64,000 bases of DNA from Carya illinoinensis (taxonomy: Eukaryota; Streptophyta; Magnoliopsida; Fagales; Juglandaceae): assembly GCF_018687715.1 (NCBI RefSeq), contig NC_056765.1:434001-498000 (forward strand). Direction: 5' to 3'. A model generated the notes under the pieces. It was not told the DNA's origin and ran no database searches. It was given only the letters and a program-made list of their open reading frames with translations. Below are positions 27,185-38,939 of this stretch, piece after piece (positions within the stretch are counted from its first letter, which is position 1; the number at the start of each line of letters is the position of its first letter). A program made the translations under genes and the position numbers.

Positions 27185-28335
27185 GTCGACAAAAACACAG
27201 ACACAGACTGGGTAGAGTATGAGAGAGACCTGAAGAGGTAGTTTTTCTTCCACGGATAACTTACATCACAAATTATCAAACCTTCTGTCAATTTCTAAAT
27301 TTAACGATGAATAAAGGCTTGATTCATCAAAATTTGTCGCTTTAAGATATAAAAAGATGGTTTTGAAAATTAAAATAAATAATGATAATTAAAATATATG
27401 TGCTTTTGAGCGTATTGAGATGGTACGAGGTTTTTATTTTTCCCAAATTTGGTTTTGAATGAATAATCATTACAAAAACCACACCTCAACCATAAAAACA
27501 AACCTAATCTAACCTTTGTTATTTGCATCTTTTGCTGAATCTTTCTGTATTTGGAAAGATACCGTGAACATTTAAAGCTTTTGAAGGAAATGAGAATCGT
27601 CAACCAAAATTCTCTTGTTGTTTTTTTAATTATTTTATTTATTTATTTTATATAATTTTGATCTGTGTCCTTTGCCTAATATGATAAAAAAAATAAACTT
27701 GCAATCATTAATATATAAATATCATGTAATTATTTAAAAATAAATAAATAAATATAAGATTGATTTGAAAACAATTAATTTTAAAATATGAATTTATTAA
27801 AATAAAATATTATGTCGATTTTAAAATATTTTTCCAAACATATATATGTTTTGTGATAAAACATAATTGGAGGACCCTTTGGTATTATGGTATCTTAAGT
27901 TTCCATAATTAACAATGCAAGCGAAAAAAGAAGAGGAGGAAAAAGAAGAACTCTCTCTCTCTCTCTCTCTCTCTCCATTATCCCATAATAAAATAAGGAA
28001 ACCTAAACCTAACCGGAGAAAGCCACAAAATTTCCGTTCTCTCTCTCTCCTTCTCTTCGTTTCTGACTGGAATGCTTCTGCTTGTGGGCCAAAGAAGGGA
28101 GGGTTCCTTCGTTAAATGCTCTCTCCCCTTCAACGCTTCTCAGTCTCCTCTCTTCTTTTCATGTCTTCAATCGACGCCTCTCTCTCCTCTGCTCCTTCAG
28201 GGTCTCAACATAAAACCCTATTAGAATCTTTTCCCTCTGCTTTGTTTTCCTCTCCTATACTAAACTTCTTTTCACTGAGATCGTGGTTTTGTTTCCCGGT
28301 TCTGTGTTCGGATATTTTGTCTACTGCGGAGCACA
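27185..28335. promoter_or_regulatory. Divergent intergenic region between glycosyltransferase and UBP24
   Basis: About 1.15 kb separates the two start codons, so it must hold both promoters and 5' UTRs. The middle (27600-27850) is very AT-rich. A CT run at 27952-27975 and further CT-rich sequence up to 28190 is typical of plant 5' leaders and probably belongs to the UBP transcript. No discrete promoter element can be assigned with confidence. Confidence 0.5.
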
Positions 28336-31300
28336 ATGAGTGATTCTAAGGTATAATTTTCTTCTCTTGGTTTCCATCTTTTAATCCTTTTCCCTAAAAA
28401 TGTGGAATTTAATGTGTTTTTTCTGTGTTTGTTTATGGATGTTCTTACTTTCGTTGGGTTTGCTTCAAAGAGAGATTTAGATTCTGGGTGGTTGCATTTA
28501 TGACGTGGTTTGAAGGAAAGGGGAACTTTTTCCATGCTTGAATTGTCTATCAGCTTATCCATGAAAGGGAAGTTGATAGGCGTCTGTGTTTTTGCTCCTT
28601 TTTTTTTTTTTTTTTTTTTGTAAATAGTAATTTACAAGTTTCTATTGTGGCTTTGTTCCTCAAGATCTGGAATTTTCAAATTTCTTGTTTGTTGGTTGGT
28701 TTGATGGTGAGATGTAAATGTTCTCAAGCTATCGGTTTTCTGTTTCTGAATTGATGTTTTATGGGTATGATGGTACGTATGGCTTTCAGATGATATGCCT
28801 TGGATATTTATTAATTAGCGTCAACAATGGACGTTCAATCAATTGATCTCTTGCGTTTATTTATCTTGCTTGGTTATGTATGCTGTATAGCTGGTGTTTC
28901 AATGTAATTTTAGTGTATTATACATCATTTTTTGATCGAACTCCTTGAGTTCATTATTTCGATTAATTTTATGCATTTAGAATGAGGGATTAGTGATTAA
29001 GGTTAAGTAGGTCTTGAATGCACATTTTGTTTATGGAATCATCAACTGCCACATATTTTCCATTCTTTGTTTACCCTGCAATGTTGCTGTGGTTCACTGG
29101 TTTTGACTCCTATTGAAGCTGGTAGGATGTGTAGTTAGATGTATAATTCTTGGTTACTTGTTGATTTCTTGTGTGACTTGTGAAGCTATTATGATTATTA
29201 ACTATGCTTTACCTTTGGTTTTCTTGGTGGTTTTTGCGCACTCTAGAAGTTAGTAGTATTTGGGTCATTCACTGAAGATGAAACCAGGTCCTTGCTACTA
29301 AAGAAGTCGTCTAAGAATGCTGAAAAGTCAGTGGAGAAGAAAGAATTGCAATTTGGTTCGGTGAATTTTGTGACTCTAAAAGTTTCAGGTGGTCTTCATG
29401 GTGAATCAAGCAGAGAGTTGGATTCTCCGCAAGGGTCAAATAGTGTGCTTTCCTCGAATACGATTAAGAAGGATGATGAAGTGCAGAGTGTTAAAATAGT
29501 AAATAAACATTTACCAGGAGTGCTTAGAACTCCAAAAGAAAATGGAAGCCTCGATGATTCCACCCACGGTTCTCATATTAATGGTGCAGAAGAAGTGAAC
29601 CAAGATAATATCGGTTCATCCTCGTTGCTTATATCCCAGAATCAGCATCATCCCTCACTTCCCCTTTCGAGTTTGAAATTGCAGAACACTGAGCAGAATG
29701 GAGGTTCCATGGATTCATCATTTTTAGCTGCCAAGGATGACTCCATGAAGGCAGCTAATGGGCTTGTTATGTCTTGCAGAAACCTTTTACCCAGAGGCTT
29801 AATAAACTCAGGGAATTTATGCTTTCTTAATGCAACCCTGCAGGCGCTCCTATCCTGTTCTCCTTTTGTTCAGCTTCTGCAGGACTTGAGAACTCACAAC
29901 ATTCCCATGGTCTATTTTCACAACACATTGTGTTTGTATTAATTTTGTTGTTGCTATAGCTGTATATTTGATGTCAATATAATCAAAATGTAGTCTCTAT
30001 GGGCTCCTAATATGTGTCCATTTTGTAACTCTATTCTTAGGTTGGCTATCCGACATTAACTGCATTTGCCGAATTTATTGCCGAATTTGACATGCCAAAT
30101 GGTTCAAGCTTAGAGAAAGATATAGCTACTCTTGAGAGTGGGAAGCCTTTTAGGCCTGACATGTTTGAGGATATTCTTAAAAAATTTACTCCAGATGTAC
30201 CAAGTAGCATCTCAGGCAGACCAAGGTATGTGCATGTTCTATGTCAATACTTGTTCCTTTACTAGGCTTGATTCACTGTGTATAGAGGCTGGACTGGAAA
30301 AAATTCTGTATCAGTGCTTGGCATGGCGATTTGGATAAGATATAACAATCCCCTAAATATATGGACACACTATCTGTTACTTATCAATTTAGCTAAAAGT
30401 TGTATGCATCCTGTGTACTTTGCCCAATCCTTTGCTTTATTTAATGGAAATTTCAATCACCTATTAAAAAAAAAAAAAAAAGCTAAAATTTGCTATTCAT
30501 ATTGAGTTCACTACTGACAAGTAAGGCTGCTGTTGAGCCCGGTTTTGGATATAAGAAATGTTTCATCTCATCTCATCTCTTTATCACAACTTTCCACACA
30601 AAATATAATAAACAATCCAACTTTTTCAAATCTCAAAACAATAATAATATTAAAAAATAATATTTTAACTATATTTTATTCAACTTTCATCTCATTTCAA
30701 CTCACTAAATCTTGCGGCCAGTGGCCAATAATCAGCAACTTGAAACTGATTTTTAACCACTAGATATATATATTTATGTATGCATGCATGTATATGTATG
30801 TTTTTTTGATAGGTAATAAGAAAGCTTTATTAATAAAAGATGGGCATAGCCCAGGTACACTGGAGGTATACATGAGCATACACCTATTCATGTATATGTA
30901 TGTTCTCAGGAAAGAAAAAGAAATTATAGGTATTACCATATAAAATATCCCCCACACTGGGACAAGAAACTTTTATCAATGTATGTTATAAGAGAGGGAT
31001 ATAAGGGATACATGAGGATAAACCTCCTTCCGATTTTTTATTCGTCTAACTATTCTACTTTCAAATCCAGAGAGATGAAAGGAATGGGAAGAAAAGAAGA
31101 TAGTGACTGATATGATTGGAAGGACAAGAAGATGCATGACAAGATAAACCTATTCTGGATTTCTTTGTGCCTGCCAAGGAAAATAAGAACATGTCATGTA
31201 TTTCTTTTATTTCATTTGAGCATGTTTTGGTGTTGAACAGCTTTCCAAGATTTTGCTTCTGGGATTAGCTTATTGCTTTTGTTTGGAAGTTTTCATTTAT

Positions 31301-34300
31301 TCGCATGGTCACTGTGAATAGTTTATAGCTATTATTGTCGATCTTTGTCACTGGGGGATGGCATATTAGAATGTGCTATTGGTATGTAACCTTAATTTTT
31401 GTTCAGTTAAGTTAGCAGTAATTACATGAAGATAAGCTATGGTGGAAACCGGTGGGTAAGGGTACTTTCTCAGTCCGCTCTTATTATAAGGCCCTTACAA
31501 ATATACCAAATCCTCCTTTCCCATGGAAAAGCTTGTGGAGGAATAAGGCGCCTTCCAAGTCACTTTTCTTCACCTGGACAGCAGCGTTGGGAAAGATCTT
31601 GACTACCGATAATTTGCGTAAGCGTCGGATCATCATCACTGATTGGTGTTGTATGTGTAAGAAAACTGGAGAGACAGTGAACCATCTCCTGCTTCATTGT
31701 GAGACAGCTAGAGCTTTGTGGTGTGAAGTTTTCAGTCGAGTAGGGTTAAGTTGGGTAATGCCGGAGTCAGTGGTAGAATTATTGGCTAGTTGGGTGGTGC
31801 CGGGTGGAGCTTCACAAATCAAAGCGATATGGAAGATGATCCCTATTTGTATTATGTGGTGTATTTGGCAAGAGCGCAATGAGAGAACTTTCGAAGATAA
31901 GGAACGGACAAAAGAGGAGCTTAGTTCTATTTTTTTCAGTACTTTATTCCTGTGGACTCTAGCTATAGACTTTAATGGTTTAAATGTACATGAGTTCCTT
32001 GCAACTTCTATAGCGACCTAGATAGGTCTTATCTCTTGTATACCATCTTGTGTACTTGGGCTATGCCTTTTATTATTAATACTACCGTTTTACTTATCAA
32101 AAAAAAAAAAAAAAAGTAATTATATGAACTGAGGGAAAAGGGAAAGAAGAAGCCCATAAGATATAAGGTCATATGAATGGAAGTAGAAGTTATGGAGTAA
32201 ATCTAGCATGCTTGGCATGTTTATGCCAGATATTGGTTACCGTTATTTTTTATTATAGTGAACGTTGATGCTTGTGATTAATTTAAGTTGGTCTCTGGTG
32301 TTGTCATTTTCAGGCAGGAAGATGCTCAGGAATTCCTAAGCTCCATCATGGATCAAATGCATGATGAGTTACTTAAACTTGAAGGGCAGTCTTCAAGCAT
32401 AAATGGAAACAAATTATCTCTGGTTTCATCCGCAGAAAGCGATGAATGGGAGACAGTTGGCCGAAAGAACAAATCAGCAGTGACAAGAACTCAAAGTTTT
32501 GTCCCTTCAAAACTAAGTGATATATTTGGAGGACAGTTGAGAAGTCTGGTGAAGGCACGAGGTAGGGCAGTTATCTCATTCATGCAACTGCAGTTTTTTT
32601 TTTTTTTTTTTTGTCCTTTTGGGATTTCTAGTTTTTTCTATTTTCTGCTGGTTTAGGATATGGTGGTTAATCTTTGCACTTACAAATGATATAAGGACTC
32701 TCTTGTTTTTTGCTCTTTTTGTTTTTGTACGTTAGAAAGGCGACACTAAAGAAAAAGTATGTGAAATCACAAAAATCATTTTACAAAGCGTGTTTCCTCT
32801 CTTTAAACCATTTATGGGAATTGACCTCCAAAGCAGTGCAATATTTGGCATGCTAGAGAACTTTTCTATAAAATTATGTGAAATTTTTTTAAACACGTGG
32901 ATCTTTAACATCCAATGGCTTGTTGTTAGATAAGCGGGTAGTTTTGCTTCACAGATTTTAGATAGTTGATATTATATTTTCAAGGATTTTTTCATAGTTT
33001 CTGGACTACTGTTGTCTTTATCCATTTCTACAGCTTGTTATACGCATGAAGTGTGAAGTCTGGAGGGGAGGGTAGGTTGGTTTGGATTCATACTGGGAAT
33101 AAGAATTTTTGTCAGCTCATTGAATAAGGTTATGTTGATCCATCCTCCTATTGTTTTTCCTTGTAAGTGTATTTGGAGAAGCAAAGTGCCTCTCAAGGTT
33201 GCATTTTTTGGCTGGTTAGCTTCTCATGGGAAAATCCTGACTATTGATAAGCTGAGAAATTTTCCTTTGTATACATCCCGTGTACTTGGGCTTTCCTATT
33301 CTTGGGAGTAAAGTTTCTAATTACTTATAAAAAAAAAAAAAAAAATTGATTGGTGCTTTTTGTGCAAAAGAAATGGACAATCGGTGGACCACCTTCTTTT
33401 TCACTGTGATGTGGTTAAGATTTTATGGGATGAGATTTTTGTTAGGCTTGGTATTGGTGGTGAATCTTTTGGCTTGCTGGAGAGGTATTCAGGGCAATCA
33501 TCAAATTGTTGTTGTTTGGAAGATGGTGCCATTGTGTATTATGTGGTGTATTTGGAATGAGAGGAATGGTTGCTGTTTTGACAATAGAGAACATTCGGTG
33601 GGAGGTATTAGAGATTTTTTGTTTCATACGTTGTTACTTTGGGCTTCAGCTATTGTATAAGATGGGACTAGTTTTAATGACTTTTATACAGTTTTTCCCA
33701 ACTCTTCGCTTGTAATTAGGTGTTATTTCTCTTGTATACTTCCTGTGTCCTTGTGTTATTACTAATTATGTGGATTAATAAATTCTTCTTATATATATAT
33801 ATTAAAAAAAAAAATTGCTTTCAGCATATGATTATGGAAAATACATCTACTGATGTGCTTTACCAGCAGAAATGCGCACCATCTTTTTCATCTATGGTAC
33901 CTGACTTTCCTTTGGAACTTGTATTAAAATATCTTGCTTTTTGAGCCTTGATTTTTATGCATGCTTTTGATTGGTGTGGAGCAGGAAATAAAGCTTCTGC
34001 CACTGTTCAACCATTTCTCTTGCTGCACCTCGATATTCATCCTGAAGCTGTTCGTACTATTGAGGATGCACTTCGTTTATTTTCTGCACCAGAATCTCTT
34101 GAGGGGTACCGAACGTCAACAACTGGGAAGGTAACTTCCTTTCTTTCTTTGGTCTTTGTGGTCAGCTTTTGGTTCTTGGTACATTTTTTTTTTTTTTTTT
34201 GAAATATTAAATGCTGTTGGGTGGTTAATGAATCTGCAAGATCAGTAACCTCATAAGTGAGGAATAAGGGGAATAAGCCTAGTTCCAGAATTACTTATAA

Positions 34301-35301
34301 AAAAAGCCTAGTTCTAGAATGATAGGCTCTTCTCTCCCACTCCCTCTCCCTCTCCCTCTCAGCAACACACAATCACACACGTGCAACAGTTGCTTTTAGA
34401 GTATGTTTATCTGTGATCTTGTCTTGATATTTAATCACGTATATATGTCATATGCTTCATGCTACTGATTTTGTAATACTATAATTTTGATACAGGCTGG
34501 TGTTGTGACTGCCAGCAAATCATTTAAGATACAAACTCTTTCAAAGATAATGATATTGCACCTTATGCGTTTTGGTTATGGAAAGCAAGGAAGCACCAAG
34601 TTGCTTAAGCCCGTGCACTTTCCTCTTGAATTGGTGTTGAGCCGTGAACTGCTTGTTTCTTCATCTAATGAGGTGATGTTTATACTGTTATCATTAAACA
34701 AATATTTTCCCATGTCATCCTTTGTTTTTGGAGGATGATATTATTGCCTTCTGCATTATGTCAATTTATTGTTCATTTGCTCTTACTTCTGATGGGCATA
34801 AGGGGAGTTAAAGGTTGCAATTTTTATTCATGTTGTGCTTGTGCATCCAGAGAACTTCCAATTTCACATTCAAAACGACATAATTTTTCTAAGATTTCAT
34901 GCCAACAAAATCCTGATATTTGCATGTAATAACAAAAGAAAATATTACTTGTCAAAAAGAAAAAAGACAAGCATCATTTTAACATGTAGTATTCTTTCTT
35001 AATATCTCAATCAAGTATTCAACTTAAGAAATCTAGTTTGACTGCCAAAGGAAGCAAGAAGCCAAGGATGTAGATATAAATGGTTTCTCTATTTATTTGT
35101 TTTGTACAGGGTCGAAAATATGAACTTGTTGCTACAATAATGCATCATGGGAGGGAGCCCTCGAAGGGGCACTATACAGCTGATACTCGTTATCCCAATG
35201 GTCAGTGGCTACGGTTTGATGATGCATCAGTCACTGCCATTGGTGTAAATAAGGTGTTGCATGAACAGGCATATGTCCTCTTCTACAAACAAGTAGAGTG
35301 A
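28336..35301 (+). CDS. UBP24: Ubiquitin-specific protease, UBP24 type, 541 aa
   Basis: Seven exons: 28336-28350, 29247-29909, 30041-30225, 32314-32561, 33985-34130, 34496-34672, 35110-35301. All introns are GT-AG with phase kept. Exon 1 codes for only MSDSK. The N-terminal 185 residues are polar and variable. The Cys box ([19 protein letters not shown]) has catalytic Cys197. [16 protein letters not shown] follows after exon 3. The His box GHYTADT has His499, and the following LRFDD supplies the acidic residue. The protein ends [10 protein letters not shown]. The USP catalytic domain cleaves ubiquitin from substrates. Length and the MSDx[14 protein letters not shown] start match Arabidopsis UBP24, which is linked to abscisic acid and salt responses. 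Catalytic residues are intact. Introns 3 and 4 contain LINE pieces. Confidence 0.92.
30403..30480 (+). mobile_element. 78-bp retroposed LINE tail in UBP intron 3
   Basis: A 12-bp repeat AGCTAAAAGTTG (30391-30402) is matched by AGCTAAAATTTG (30481-30492). The insert begins TATGCATCCTGTGTACTTTG and ends in about 16 A, the LINE 3' end. Confidence 0.75.
30536..30712. mobile_element. CATCTCATCTCAT-type MITE in UBP intron 3
   Basis: It is rich in CATCTCATCTCATCTC and has an AATAATATTAAAAAATAATA core and a CATCTCATTTCAACTCAC right end. It is the inverse orientation of the repeat at 19553-20060. The boundaries are approximate and no clear target duplication was seen. Confidence 0.55.
30803..30888 (-). 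mobile_element. 86-bp retroposed LINE tail, minus strand, UBP intron 3
   Basis: A perfect 16-bp direct repeat CATGTATATGTATGTT (30787-30802 and 30889-30904) flanks it. On the minus strand the insert carries GTGTACCTGGGCTATGCCC, ends TTATTACCTATC and then poly-A (the left TTT run), again the same LINE 3' end. Confidence 0.82.
31431..32114 (+). mobile_element. 5'-truncated LINE with reverse-transcriptase zinc-binding domain
   Basis: A 14-bp target duplication AGTAATTACATGAA (31417-31430; one mismatch at 32115-32128) flanks the element. It has an A-rich tail. 31452-32021 stays open and codes for the C-terminal zf-RVT region of plant L1-type LINEs: [24 protein letters not shown], a Cys/His cluster [18 protein letters not shown], and [14 protein letters not shown]. 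The 5' part with endonuclease and reverse transcriptase is missing, so it cannot move alone. It lies in UBP intron 3 in the sense direction. Confidence 0.85.
33110..33813 (+). mobile_element. Second truncated LINE (zf-RVT), interrupted, in UBP intron 4
   Basis: 33120-33265 encodes [32 protein letters not shown] piece resembling a LINE 3' tail with poly-A (33266-33345) interrupts it. The zf-RVT sequence then resumes (FCAKEMDN in one frame, [15 protein letters not shown] in another) and runs to [16 protein letters not shown]. The element ends with its own TGTGTCCTTGTG tail and poly-A near 33813. I could not find a convincing target duplication. Broken and inactive. Confidence 0.75.
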
Positions 35302-37531
35302 GGTAACTGAGGAGTTTAGTCGATAACTGATCCTTTTTGGGAGCCCTGTCTCGTTCTACAATTTCGGGAGAAGATTTGACATGTTACAACTTATAAGCAA
35401 GTCAGGCCCTAATGGAGGAGAGGAAGGCTCTCTCTGGTGAAGGTTGGTGGGTGCTTGGGATGTTTCCTCTCTGAGGATGGTTGTACTATTTTTTTTTGGC
35501 TTATAATCTTGTCGTGCAGTTTTGGAGTCCTTGTAGTGAGCATGTGTTGAAGTCATTTCTATATGGCTGAAATTAGTGAATTATAAATTTTATCATTATT
35601 ATACAATAACGGTTCAAAAAATGATGGGGCGTCTTTGGATAGGTATATTTTCTTATATCACTCTTGGCATGCTATTCCTCACATATATGTTTAAACAATG
35701 ATGAGGTGTGAGAACATACACAATTCACTCATAAAACATAATTAGAAAGACGTCCAATTTTCCTATATCACTATTGCTTCACAACTGTGTATGGATAGAT
35801 ATTTCTTGTTTTTCAAAAAATGTTTGAAAATTTGGGAGGAAGCAGTTTTTATTGCGATCTTTAGAACTTAAAAGGGATCATATTAATTATAAGGGGAGGC
35901 TCCAGGGCTTGTAGTTTTCAGAAAGTTATTGTGGGACCTTTTGCTGTCTTTTTCATTATGTTACTTCGCCTTCTAGACAGTTCAGTCTGAGTTGTAATTC
36001 ATCTGGAATTAAAAAAGTTCATCTTGATTCTTTTGCTCGTCTGAATTATTTTGTTAAGAGAAATTCTTTTGCTATTCTGAATTATTGTAAAATAGATCTA
36101 ACGGATCAAATAAAATAATGTTAGTTTGTGAGATTAATTTTTTATAATCTTTTTGTGGTTATAACAGTTCTCTTCTGTTCATCCTGCTTGTTCATTATTC
36201 TGAAGTCGTACGACATTTTAAATAAGGTAAACATCAAAATTGATGGCAATTCAGCTTAGCATATAAATGTTTCTTTCCCAGAAATGGCCCAGCCTAGTTG
36301 TTGCCTGAACTTCTGGTGCTGGTTGGCTGTATCTGTTTTGAAGATTTTCTTCTTGTGGGTCGAGATTGCTGCTTTGGTTTCATTCATAAAATATGCAAAA
36401 AGCAAGCCTGGTCCAATATAGAGTGAGGCACTAGATATGGCCGCACAAACAAGTTACCTACAACTAGAAAAAATAGAGTTTTCATGGAAAAGAATTAACT
36501 TCTGTGCTTTAGCAATGTAAGCTTGCTTGCTTTCCCATGAATCATGACTCTCTTGTTGAACCCAGAATAATGTTGGTACACCGCTTGCTTTTACAAGGGG
36601 TTAAGGAACCTTCTTTCTCTTTTAGGACTTCTTTCTGGCAGAATCAAATTGATACTTGCAAACAGTCCTATACCTTGTCTCTTTTCCACTCTGCCCAAAA
36701 TACGGCAAGAGAAAGGAAAATACATGGATTTGGTACCTTACGGTAAACCGACAATTTGGCAAAAAGGTAGTCAATGATGTGACAGTTTGATTTTGCACCA
36801 TTTGAGAGTTCCAAACTGAGGACTAAGGATTCCAAAAAACAGATAAAAGTATCAGATGCTTTGGAAAAGTTGAAGTCAGCTGACCCAGGCGTCTCTGGGT
36901 TTTCTTAAGAACGTCATTGTATTCTTTAGCCAATTTATATAAGCAAACCGTCTGTCCTAGTGTTCTCTGGGTTTTCTTAAGAACGTCATTGTATTCTTTC
37001 CTAAAGTTGGTGGTGGGGTAGCCGTTCTATTTTATGGAGCTCTTTAGCTAATGCTTCCTCTGGTTTTGCTAAAGTTCTGTCCTCCTAAGCAAGCACAGGT
37101 TTACAATGAGACCAGATTATTATTCTTCACCAAACTCCAAAGAAATGCAACACAATCATGCAACCAACAAAGAGTATAATTTTTTTTTCTTTGATTGATT
37201 CTCTCAATTTCTAATTACAATTCGCAAGAAATGTAAATATCGGACAAGACTGGAAAGAGGAAAAACACAAACACAAACAATATCACTCCACTTTATCGTA
37301 TCCTTCAAACTTTATCCTATGACACCACAATAAGATCTCAAACCAAGAAAGCATCATCTTTCAAGACATTTTAAGCTTCAACTACACCCCTTTTTGCTCT
37401 CGATTCTCTGCAAACTCATTGATGTTTGTATGACTATGGACAAGACACAACTACAATACTCGGTTTTGGAAGCACTGCTGACACTGGAAATGGGAACCGG
37501 TGCTCCGTTACTCAAAGCTTGACAGAATTTC
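35302..37531. other. Intergenic region between UBP24 and the WD40 gene
   Basis: Convergent 3' ends: the left part should hold the UBP 3' UTR and the right part that of the minus-strand WD40 gene. A 35-bp direct repeat containing GGGTTTTCTTAAGAACGTC occurs at 36893-36927 and 36965-36999. No gene was recognised in between. Confidence 0.5.
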
Positions 37532-38773
37532 CTAATGCAAAACGATTGACTTCCTTGCTGTATTTTCTGTTGAAGAGGTATCATCTCTATTATCAGGGTG
37601 ATTGGGAACCCACCAAACTCTTATACTTTTATCAAGGCTTCCACTATAGAGCAAGAACCCACCACCAACATTAGTTGCTGATGCCTGCAAACACTTGACT
37701 GGACCTTCATGTCCACTTATGACCCCAACTTTACTAAGCTTGCCATAAGTCTCTCTTTTCCATATACCAATACTCTTATCTGCAGAGCCACTGCACAAAA
37801 TCTCCCCCATCAGGCACATACACAGAACAGCCATTTGATGTGCTTTTGTCTCGCAAATCACCTTCCAACTCGCCAAGTTCCCACTCCCCTCCCACCCCAT
37901 CACAAAACCATCTGATCCCCCTCCATAAATCCATCTTCCATCCTCAGAAACTACTACTGAATTAATTGAAATGTCCTTATGACCCTCCAAAATCCCCTTC
38001 AAAGAATGTGAGCTCTTCCCCACCTTTCCCCAAGCTTTAATCTTCCCATCCGCAGAAGCCGAATACACAGTTCCCTTAATTGCCACCAACCCATTAATTG
38101 CATCATCATGGGCCTTGATCGATTCCAAGCACTTCAAGTTTGATAGCCTCCACACCTTAAGTGTCTTATCCCACGAACCGGAGTAAATCAACCCATTATG
38201 GACTGCCAGGCAAGAGATACTATCTGCGTGTTCAATCCATAATTTCTTGTGGTGTCGCCGAGTTTGGACATAATTGCTTTGCTTCATGAACTTCCCCAAA
38301 TAATCCTTAGTGGTTGGGAGGGTATCGACAAGTCTGAATATATTCTCTGACCTTCTTGACACCTTCCAAACTCTAATCCTGCTATCTTGATGCGCTGTAA
38401 AGACCTTATTTCCAACCGTTACAAGCGCCTTCACGGAGCCATCTCCTTGTCCAAACTTTGTGAATAGCCTTAAATCCGGCTGCTGCCAGACTATGATATC
38501 CTTGCCTTGTGAAGCACTCAATATGAACTCCCCACATAAGGCCAAGCAGGAAACTGAGCCAATATGGCCGGAAAGTACTGCCAAAGATCGATACGAGTAT
38601 GACCCGGAAAGAGTTCTACAAGACAATTGATACCTATCATCCTGGAGCTCAAAACGGAGGGATGTTACCGGGCTATCACCGGCCTCACTGCTGGTACTAC
38701 ACATACTGCTGGAGCTTGTAGCTGCAGACAATAATGGGGTTGAGGGTTGGGTTTTTGATATGGCACGATCCAT
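37532..38773 (-). CDS. JGB: WD40-repeat protein, JINGUBANG type, 413 aa
   Basis: Single uninterrupted exon on the minus strand. A Ser/Thr-rich N-terminus of about 60 residues precedes about seven WD40 repeats, seen as SGHIGSVSCLAL...DIIVWQ, KALVTVGNKVFTAHQDSRIRVWK, HADSISCLAVHNGLIYSGSWDKTLKVWR, AHDDAINGLVAIKGTVYSASADGKIKAWG, GHKDISINSVVVSEDGRWIYGGGSDGFVMGW, AHQMAVLCMCLMGEILCSGSADKSIGIWK and GHEGPVKCL...LYSGSLDKSIRVWW. The spacer RLVDTLPTTKDYLGKFMKQSNYVQTRRHHKKLWIEHAD is characteristic of the plant JINGUBANG-like group. Intronless structure also fits. Arabidopsis JGB restrains pollen germination. Such genes are a small family and the exact orthologue is not settled here. Confidence 0.88.
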   Translation of the reverse strand: MDRAISKTQPSTPLLSAATSSSSMCSTSSEAGDSPVTSLRFELQDDRYQLSCRTLSGSYSYRSLAVLSGHIGSVSCLALCGEFILSASQGKDIIVWQQPDLRLFTKFGQGDGSVKALVTVGNKVFTAHQDSRIRVWKVSRRSENIFRLVDTLPTTKDYLGKFMKQSNYVQTRRHHKKLWIEHADSISCLAVHNGLIYSGSWDKTLKVWRLSNLKCLESIKAHDDAINGLVAIKGTVYSASADGKIKAWGKVGKSSHSLKGILEGHKDISINSVVVSEDGRWIYGGGSDGFVMGWEGSGNLASWKVICETKAHQMAVLCMCLMGEILCSGSADKSIGIWKRETYGKLSKVGVISGHEGPVKCLQASATNVGGGFLLYSGSLDKSIRVWWVPNHPDNRDDTSSTENTARKSIVLH

Positions 38774-38931
38774 AGGATTAATCTGTTTTTGCTATGAGTA
38801 TTATGGAAAAGGGTATGTGAGAAAGAAAGAGAGACCACCATTCGCCAAGAAAGTTTAAAGGGGAGCGGAGTTGTGAAGAGGGAATAAAGAGGGGAACATG
38901 GATTTCTTGTTGGAAAAGTATTTCGTTTTGT

Positions 38932-38939
38932 TTTATATA
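38932..38939 (-). promoter_or_regulatory. Probable TATA box of the JINGUBANG-like gene
   Basis: The minus strand reads TATATAAA about 160 bases upstream of the ATG, in AT-rich context between CT-rich sequences. The position is compatible with a leader of about 130 bases. Inference from motif and distance only. Confidence 0.45.

Noticed and set aside
26826..27291. Alternative frames over exon 1 of the glycosyltransferase
   Set aside because: They are shadows of the GC-rich first exon. The chosen frame gives a membrane helix and splices in phase to the catalytic domain.
37426..37915. Plus-strand frames over the WD40 gene
   Set aside because: Antisense shadows of a clear WD40 coding exon.
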